A stretch of 64,000 nt of DNA from Scortum barcoo (taxonomy: Eukaryota; Chordata; Actinopteri; Centrarchiformes; Terapontidae). Shown piece after piece: positions 55,990 through 64,000 of the stretch (the first letter of the stretch is position 1; each line of letters starts with the position of its first letter). The translations under genes were made by a program, and so were the position numbers. The notes beneath the pieces were generated by a model, which was given only the letters and a program-made list of their open reading frames with translations, did not search any database and had not been told where the DNA came from. The stretch is from contig CM041550.1 in the NCBI GenBank assembly GCA_023238725.1, forward strand, positions 7,139,044 to 7,203,043. Direction: 5' to 3'.

Positions 55990-56826
55990 GTGAGTACACA
56001 AACCTGCAGATATCACCCTGAATTCGCTGGCTTTTATTTCCTTGTGTTCAGGAGTTGGAGGCATCAGTAGCTTTTTTTTTCCCTCTCAGACGGAGAGAGC
56101 TGCAGAGTGGAGACAGTTGTGGAAAAAACTAGAGGTGGAGAGGAAGCATGTGCTCTGCTTTTGTGAGTGACAGGACTGCCTCTCTTCTCTTTTTTTTAAT
56201 CATAATCCTGAGAAACGGCACCACACAAAAAACCTGTTCCAGCTCGGGAAGAAGCTTCAGCACGCATGGATCTTGTCATTTTATGAATGAGGGAGAGCAG
56301 GATGGATATTTATTCTGCTCAATCGGAGCCGTAGTAGTTGACAAAGCAGGGACGGCTCAATAATTCATGCAGCCTTGTATGGAGGGAAGTCAGGGGATGA
56401 CAGCAGGTGTAATGCGATGCTTTGCATGGACACAGATAGCTTCTTTTTGAGACTCTTTTGACAGTGCGGCTCAGTTTTACAACCTTCTGTTTGCTTATTC
56501 AGATCCTCACGCAGCATATCGAGCGTTTTTAAAGCCTGCTCTTTGTGCACTTGCTTGACCCGCAGAGGTGAAAGTGGCTCCTGGAAGAAAAAGGAGGATC
56601 CAGTCTGGTCTAGATTGCACAGCCACCTTTGAAAATGTTATGTGATCTGGAGGTGGACAGAATGTGAGGAGCTTCTCCTCGTAAGCCCCCCCAACTCTAA
56701 AATATTGTGTCTTTTTGTGAACGTGGTCCGTCTGCATGTGTGCGAGTGTTTATCAGGGGCGGACAGCCAGACAGATATCCTCAATCTTATCCTGTAGTCT
56801 CGTCCTATTTCTCTCTCAGACACTCT

Positions 56827-56848
56827 CACACACACACACACACACACA
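56827..56848. repeat. (CA)n microsatellite
   Basis: CA array of about 11 units. Confidence 0.95.
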
Positions 56849-59659
56849 GTCGCCACCCGCCTCCCACAAGATTAATTGTTGTGGCTGATGAATTCCTGGT
56901 TGGTCGATAGTGTATTCCTCTGCCCCTCGTGTTTGTACTTGTGTGTGTTGTTGGCCGTTCACAGAGCAGCTTGGATATCACGTCTGCGGCCTCAAATGTA
57001 AACCAGAGGTGCAAGCAGGGCTGAGTGAAACGGTCCGAATCAATATGATATTCATTGCAGTATTTTTCAATATCAATGTATTCACTATGTGGCACTAGAA
57101 TAGTTTAAAACATTAACAGATTGCACTTCAGATCCTACTTCAGATTTATGAACAGCATATAAACATTTAATGAAATTTTTGTAACACACCATAATGAGTT
57201 ATAAGCAGATGTAAGGACATGTTTAAGTGTTTGCTAATGGACTTTATTCATCAGCAAATATAACTTTTCCAATAAATAAATCAATGTTTGTATTATTATA
57301 ACAGCACTTTACTAGATTGTCATTCACTATCTTTTTATGCATCATGCCCAACTTATGTATCTCACAGGGGGGGTTAAAGTTGTTGACATATTAACATTTC
57401 TTGCAAATACAAAAGAGGAGGAGTTAAAGTAAAGTTTTACCCAACAACATATTGTTATAATAAAATTGGCACTATATGTCCATCGACAGTCCAGCCAACA
57501 GTTTATAATTCAAAAGAACTACATTTACAATAACATTAATCAACATAAAAATTTACTTACATTTACATTTACTCTTGCAGGAGTCAGAGAAAATTTGATA
57601 TTTTTGCTTGACAAATGACTAAAAGCAGCATTAATTTCTTTTGTGGGCCACTTGAGGGAAGAACTGAACAACAAGAAAACACACACACGTCTGACATATT
57701 ATGTCCTTGTGTATTAGCGAACAGTTGTCTATATACACATTGAGCAGCAGTACCAATTCATGTGGAGTCATGTTTGATCCCACCTGATGAATGCAAACTC
57801 AATATTCACTTTTCGTTTAGCTCTGGTTTGGTCTCCACCAGGTTCTGAGACAAACATCTGGCCCTCAATCTGCCAGTCGTTCCTCCATCTTCACCATCCA
57901 GCTACTCTAGGTCGTAACATGTAAAGTGTGCGTCTCCGCGGGTTAATCACTTAAGACGACCCCTGTCACATTAGTCATTTTAATTGTTAACATAAGCATT
58001 GATTTGTAGAGCTTTAAACACTTAATTGTTCTTGCTCAAAATGCTGTCTGCTCAAAGTTCTGTTAATCCAACATTCAGTTATTTAATTCAGTAACGACTA
58101 ATTGTTTCATCACTTACATAAACCGTGAATAGTTTGCTCCTGTCTGCTCTTTCTGGATCACCTGTGAAGGAGGAAGACAACATGCTAGGCTCGCCGATAC
58201 CTCGAAAATAATAGACGAGAGGAGAAGGACGCGCGGAAGGACGGAGAGAGAAAAGAAGGAGGAGGACCAGAAAATAAAGACTTGTAGAGTGATAGATGGC
58301 AGACAGGGGGAGAGAGAGTGAGAGGCACTCTTTCACCCTGCGGGAAATTGGAAAATAAATTGAGTTGACACAAGCAGGTTTGCATAGCGATATTGATGCT
58401 GAGGAGTGGGAGGGGAGAGGTTTGGACTCGGGGCTTAGGGGTTCACGCGAGGCTAATCATCTCTGTACCCACCGGTTAGGACGAGCAAAAGGCTTCCCGG
58501 GGGTTAGTAATTAGGAATTTCCATCTGCCATTGATAAAAAAGACACAGTCCGGTGTGGCTGCCTCATTGGCAGCCTTCGTGTCTAATTAAATGGCTCTTC
58601 ACTTCATTCTTAGGCGTGTAATACTCAAAGATGACTTAACAGGAAACCGGATCCTTCCAGCAACAACTGTTTGGAGTCCGCCCTGTTGGAACACTTCAGC
58701 CGCCGCCGAAGCATCTTGTGGGAGTATCTTCTTTACGGTGTTGGGCGGAATATAAAGTGGCACCCAGCGCGGGTGTCAACTTTGATTTTCAGAGCTTAGA
58801 GTGTTTTGATGGCTCAGAGCAGACAGGCGGCGTGTGAGTAATCTGACGCTTCACTGGTACGAGGGAAAGCATCTCTTCTTAATCTTCCCCTTCTTATTCA
58901 GTGTTTTTTTCTTTGTCATCGATTTTGGTCCCCTTCTCTTTCCTCTAGTGGGTGGTAGCTCGATTTCAGAAAGTTTACAGACGGACGGGCTTTAAGTTGT
59001 GGCCCGTCACAGTTGGAGATTTGCATAAATGCTGCTCAAAAAGATCAAAAAGCTCTTTGGCTTTTTGTTTTACACCAAAATGTGTTTTAACTACTGAGTA
59101 TCAACAACTCCAAAGTGCTGAAAGTTGGTCAGATTAGTTATAATCTTTCTTCTTACTTTACTGATTAGACATTTAGACATTTCACTGCAAAGCTCTGATT
59201 ACATTCAATAACAAAGCCAACATTTTAGGATGTTTAGGATGTGTTTAGGAAAGATCTGGATTATAGTAAAAAGGTAATTAATTACAGATCTGTGACACCA
59301 AATAGTTTCCCCTGCATGAAAGTTAGAGGAACAGCGCGCCCATCCACCACCATAAACTCTTATTTTCGCCTACACACTGTCCAGGGAACGCTACTTCTTC
59401 AATTGCCACTGAACAAATAGTACTAGATATCATTTGTGACGTGCAAAATTGCCAAATATGAGTATAACTCCTGTGATGCTGAGCTTAAAATGAAAAATTC
59501 AGACGATACCCAGCCCTAAAGAGGATACGCACAATCGCAGGCCACAGTGTGTAACCCCTGCACGAATGCACATCATGTAAAAACACACACACACAGCAGA
59601 GGTCATGCAGCCTTCCAGCGTTGATGCTTGTTAATCGAGTCCCTGTAAACTGTGGTGAC

Positions 59660-60065
59660 AGTCAATCAATGGCCCTCCCATCCCTCCTCATTCTCAACGC
59701 TCGCCACTCTCCCCCACTTTCCCTCCTCTCCACCTTCCTCCGCGCTGCTACTCGTCGCATCCCTCCAGCTCCACCCTTTCATCACCTTTCATCCCCTCGT
59801 TTCCCCGTCTCCTTCTCCCTCCATGTGTTTCCTGTCTTTTTCCCCTCATCTAAAAATCTCTCCTCTCCTCTCCTCTCTCTCTCCTCTCCTCTCTCCTCCT
59901 CTCCTTTCCTCATGCGGTTTAAGCCAATTATGAGCATGTCCTTGGCTTCTGGAGGAGAAAGAAGAGGGAGAGAGGGAGTCTTTTCCTGCTTTTGTTTCAC
60001 TTCCTCCTCCCCCTCCCTCCTCCCCCTCCTCCTCCTCCTCCTCCTCCTCTTCCTCCCCCTCCCTT
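59660..60065. repeat. Pyrimidine-rich / purine-rich mirror tract
   Basis: About 250 bp of mostly C and T is followed by a short purine block (GGAGGAGAAAGAAGAGGGAG) and then another C/T run with (CCT)n. The strand asymmetry is strong. Open frames across it encode only low-complexity Ser/Leu/Pro and are not genes. Confidence 0.85.
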
Positions 60066-61079
60066 CAAAGAGGCCGTGAGTCATGTGATGCGATCCGGGA
60101 TGTCTTCAGCAGATATGGATCCTTATAGGAGACGGTAGGAGCCGGCCAGCCAGTCAATAACGGGGCCGTGATGCATCCATGATAGATCCTTGTTAGAGCC
60201 GACAATGAGCTGACAAGAAAGGCTCTTTGAAAACACACTGACACCCCCGCGGCAAGGTCAAGGGGCAGCATCGATCCACAGAGAGGAGGCGACCGCGAGA
60301 ACACGTGGCTGAATTTCAAAACAATTGCTTTCTGTGGTTTTTGTCACAGATTCTTTTCTCAGTAACCACATATTCAGTATTTTTCTCAAGAAGTCAGCTG
60401 TCATCTTTTTAAGCCAGTTCTGATTCTTGAAGAGGAGGGTCTTGTATTGTGAAAAGAGGCATCAATGAGACATTTTATTCATGATGGGGAGCACTTATCC
60501 CGGGTAGCTGCCTGTGACCCGGCGGGTAAATAAAACCCAACAGGATCTGTTTCTTCTTTTCTTGAGTGACAGGCTTGTTAAGGAAGCGCAGAGCTGCTTT
60601 GATGGGATACATGAGTGATTTTTCTCTTTTTTCTGTCTGCCTCCGTCGCCTGTCTCTACTCCTCTCCGTCCACCCTCTCTTACCTCCCTGTCTCTCTTCA
60701 TTCCCGGTGATGGGAGCGACTCTGGTAGCCATCTGCTGCCCAGCAAATCCTCCTCTGCCTTATTACCCTCCTTTTGTTTATTAACGCGACTCCTGGGACG
60801 GCCGAGTGATACCTCTATCTCCCCTATCCATCGCTTCCTCAGTTTATCCCCTGCTGCAAAACGCCTAAAACTCTCCTCCTCCTCCTCCCTCTCCTCCTCC
60901 TCTGTCCAGTCAGGCTTTTATCATGTATTTATTCCTCTTAAACTCCTTTTCAGCTCCTCGGCTGAATTCATCTTTGCACGAGTTGCCTCCCTTCATTTCA
61001 CCTCAGATCATTTTTCCTTTTTCTCATCTGCCTCTTCCTTCCTCTCCCAGGAGACAGATTGTAGGAATGAGGTCAGACA

Positions 61080-61081
<2 letters not shown>

Positions 61082-61118
<37 letters not shown>

Positions 61119-61273
61119 TGTGTGTGAGCATATGGATATGAATGTGAGCAGACTGTTGATGTTTTGTTGATGTAGGTGTTGCTGTTGCTGATGTCATTAC
61201 GATCCCCTGCAGAAATGACAACAGACACACGAAAACACCCTGGGGCCAGGCGTGTGTGTGTGTGTGTGTGCAT
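61082..61273. repeat. (GT)n microsatellites
   Basis: Two GT arrays at 61082-61127 and 61249-61273 are separated by about 120 bp of ordinary sequence. Confidence 0.95.
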
Positions 61274-62843
61274 GTGCATGTGCGTGCGTGCGCTGCTTAA
61301 GTTACACACAGGCTGAGCACAAACATTGGCTTTGCGAAAATAATGAGAGCCAGATATAGCATACACAGTTTCAACTGTTTGGTCTGCTTGGGTTGCTGCG
61401 TTGTTTTCCTGGAGCACAAATATTTCACACTTCAGAGTCACAGTGTCGGAAAAGAAAACATAATTCTGGCCTGAATTTGGGCAACAGGATGACGCTAAAC
61501 CCACCAAAGGTTGAAGTTTCTTTCCAAGCTAACAAAACATTTCTAGATATTATATTTCTTTAATATTTAATGAGTTGGTCAGCCACTTATTTTTGCAATA
61601 TGTGGCCTATCTCACAGAGGAACATAGGAACACAGATATTGGGGAAAAACAAAAATACAGCAAGGCAGCTTTTTGTAACACACACACTTCAAATAAGTAG
61701 TAGTAGTTTTTATTCTACATAAAACTTGATGATTTAAAGGTGTAGCACTTGGATAAAAAAACATGAAATCACTGAATCAAGCTACAAGCCTGTGTACACA
61801 AGAACTGAAGGAAAGAAGTCAATCTGGCCTCCCAAGTTAATTTTAAAAAAAAAGACATCTGATTACAGAGCGTGATCTTCTGGTGGCGGAAACTTGATGA
61901 TGCAACATTTAATACTTTAAAGGGTAAATGCATTTGTGAACCACGGTGCCACATTTCATCAGAGTTTAAAGGACAACACATTTTGAATTTTCAGCTCTGA
62001 TATGTGCTTCTGGCTGACTTTTTCTTATATTTTGACTGAGGTTTGTGGGTTTGGTGGTATTTGAGTTTTTCCCCGAAGAGAAACTGATTTCTCAGAAATG
62101 AAGTTGAAATAAGAAAGATTGATGGCTTTAACAAAAACCTGCAGTATTGTTAAGTTAGAGTCATTGAGGATATTTTTTGAAGAATATGAAAAAAACACCT
62201 TCCACCTCCCTCCTTTCACAAAAAGAAAAAAACAAACTGGCATGAATGAGAAGCTGAGCAGCTGAAGAAGATGATGAATGAATGAAGACTGTCAAAAATA
62301 AGAAGGATAAATAAACAGAAGTTGCAGTTTAAAGCACGCTCTCCGTGGCAGATCTGAGAGCATTTTGAAAGCTTTAAGAAACAAGAAAATATGGAGGATG
62401 TTCTTTTTGATTTGAGACGGTGCATCACAGCACTCAGCCTCGGGGTGAGTGGCCTCCTCCTGGAAACACTAACTCGTTATTTCTCCGTGTCTCTTAAATG
62501 TCAGCGATGAGCTTTAGCTTTTCTTCTAAACACAGAGATGACTCATTATATTGCATTCGGTCTCTATTTATGTCCTCCTGTGTCTGTTTCTTGCAAGATG
62601 GGGCCCTCATTTGTTCATTCATCATCCAGCACAGATGAGCAGTGATGATGGGAGCGCTTCATTTATACGCTCTCGGAGGGGGAAAAGACACATCACACAG
62701 TTGTTCATCAAACATCCTGTTTGAATGTTTGAAGATCAGAACTTTAAACTGTCACATGGGATTGTAATCACCACGGTGTGCGGACGTGTGGATGTTACCA
62801 GTTAAAAGAGATTTACTGGAGTTTGATCTGGTATCTGTAGGGC

Positions 62844-62844
<1 letters not shown>

Positions 62845-62885
<41 letters not shown>

Positions 62886-63049
62886 CTACCTGTCGCTCTA
62901 AAGGTAAGCTCTGAGAAGCCGTTGTTATGGATCTGACCGTTGAGTGAGATCCATAACCCTCCATCAGTCGATAGGAGAGGCTGGCTGTGGTGTGACAGAA
63001 AGCCACTCTGCTGATTGGTTGACAAACAGAAACACACACATTCATTTTT

Positions 63050-63081
<32 letters not shown>

Positions 63082-63228
63082 AACTGAGATTATGCCTATT
63101 TTTATCAAGGCTTGTTTTCCTCTGTGATCACTGGGCAATTACATGGCTTGTTGCTTCATCAATTAAACATGAGACACAGACACGCAGATATTGATTGTGT
63201 CTAATATTGACCTTGACATATTATTGTG

Positions 63229-63277
<49 letters not shown>
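62845..63277. repeat. Cluster of (GT)n, (CA)n and (GT)n arrays
   Basis: (GT)n at 62845-62883, (CA)n at 63050-63079 and (GT)n at 63229-63277. Adjacent arrays are in opposite strand polarity, so they form long inverted repeats. Confidence 0.97.
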
Positions 63278-63387
63278 TTTCTTCCTGTCAACTTGACTCC
63301 CATACATCCAGATCTGGGTAACCTCACAAGTGCTTTGGTGCCTGTGTCAACACAAAAGCTGAGTTTTGGTTTTGGTGCTAAAAAGCA

Positions 63388-63500
63388 GGGATACAACTAG
63401 TGATTATTTTCACCATCAATTAATCTTATGAATATTTTCTAGATGAATCAACGAGTCATTTGGTTCAGAACTTGTCAGTAAATAGTAATGAAGTGCTAAT
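63388..63500. mobile_element. Fifth copy of the ATTAATCGATTAATC-type repeat (one end)
   Basis: GGGATACAACTAGTGATTAT, then TTTTCACCATCAATTAATCT and GAATCAACGAGTCATTTGGT match the family terminus. A truncated relic. Confidence 0.55.
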
Positions 63501-64000
63501 AGAAAAGTAAATTATTATTTAACAGCAAAGGGACACCCAGTTCTACTCAAGAGGATGAGTCCAAGGTTGACTAAAAAAATGATTTATTTATTTATTTACT
63601 GTCAGTGAGGCTGGTTGGCATAAAAAGGGCTTTACAGTCACTCCCTGGCACTTGTGGAAGGAAAGAGGAATCACGGATCGACCAACAAACAGGAAATCCA
63701 ATAAGATAAATGACTAACCTGAAGAGCTCTCCATTTGAAATAACAACCCAATCGAGCATAATAAACCCTAGTCCTCAGAGGAATATCAACCCCTTTTTGT
63801 ATCACTTCAAAGCGCCAGTCTTTCCAGGGCACTTTATCTTTATTACAAGGCCTCATATCACATTATAGCTCCGGACATCATTTGCATGAATTGGCTCCTT
63901 TGAAGCCTGTCTCCTCGGAGGAGAAGACTCCCTCCTTTGTCCCGTCTGAATACGTCGGACCGCTCATGGAAAACCTCATGCAAAAGAAGCGAGGTGTCTG

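Larger units (their letters stand above)
55990..64000. other. Gene-free right end (possible first intron of an unidentified gene)
   Basis: No coding exon is recognised. Contents are (CA)n at 56827-56848, a pyrimidine-rich tract 59660-60065, (GT)n at 61082-61127 and 61249-61273, three long GT/CA arrays at 62845-63277, and a repeat end at 63388-63500. Non-repetitive stretches with homeodomain-like TAATTA cores (58480-58690) and others at 60080-60320 and 63690-63960 might be conserved non-coding elements. Confidence 0.35.

Noticed and set aside
59621..60079. 152-codon plus-strand frame
   Set aside because: Entirely a product of the C/T-rich tract; the translation is Ser/Leu/Pro low complexity.
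61073..61507. 144-codon minus-strand frame
   Set aside because: Contains His-Thr repeats from a (GT)n array. Not a gene.
62752..63138. 128-codon minus-strand frame
   Set aside because: Runs through two microsatellites (Cys-Val and His-Thr repeats). Not a gene.
1..64000. CRISPR arrays, bacterial operons, ribosome binding sites or phage modules
   Set aside because: The window is vertebrate nuclear DNA with spliced genes; regular spacer-repeat structures or prokaryotic signals are absent.
1..64000. tRNA or rRNA genes
   Set aside because: I saw no tRNA A/B boxes in proper spacing and no rRNA-like sequence on reading. A covariance-model scan was not possible, so small RNAs may be missed.

Overview
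The window is genomic DNA from a bony fish, probably a percomorph-type teleost. The evidence is three intron-rich vertebrate genes with GT-AG splice sites, long AT-rich introns, dense (CA/GT)n microsatellites and several interspersed repeat families typical of teleost genomes. Every protein-coding gene I can support lies on the minus strand, in the left 36 kb.

Layout, left to right. (1) 245-12536: coding exons 1-16 of slc15a2, the PEPT2-type proton-coupled oligopeptide transporter. The start codon is at 12536 and the gene runs off the left edge, so the last part of the lumenal/extracellular domain and the final membrane segments are outside the window. (2) 12.7-17.9 kb: AT-rich spacer with repeats. 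(3) 17938-27134: a complete nine-exon mitochondrial cytochrome P450 of the CYP27A type, 538 codons plus stop, with all P450 hallmarks intact. (4) 27.2-32.7 kb: spacer with a long (TA)n tract and a fragment of a LINE reverse-transcriptase reading frame. (5) 32683-35883: complete six-exon eaf2 (ELL-associated factor 2, 262 aa). (6) 36-55.5 kb: no recognisable gene; transposon relics (LINE 3' ends, hAT-like and MITE-like pieces) and microsatellites. (7) 55.6-64 kb: a possible plus-strand non-coding first exon with a strong splice donor at 55989/55990, followed by gene-free DNA with pyrimidine-rich tracts, long (GT)n/(CA)n arrays and some non-repetitive stretches that may be conserved regulatory DNA.

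The three genes are transcribed in the same direction in the order eaf2, cyp27a, slc15a2. In mammals EAF2 and SLC15A2 are direct neighbours in the same orientation, so this is an old linkage with a CYP27A gene sitting between them. I see no functional operon-like link: one gene is a nuclear elongation cofactor, one a mitochondrial sterol hydroxylase and one a plasma-membrane peptide transporter.

I found no novel multi-gene system. The most unusual material is repeat biology: a MITE with an adjacent partial duplication in an slc15a2 intron, one non-autonomous repeat family present at least five times (one copy with a nested insertion), a dispersed repeat pair I cannot name, and polypyrimidine and alternating-purine/pyrimidine tracts. 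All calls come from reading the sequence; no database search was run.
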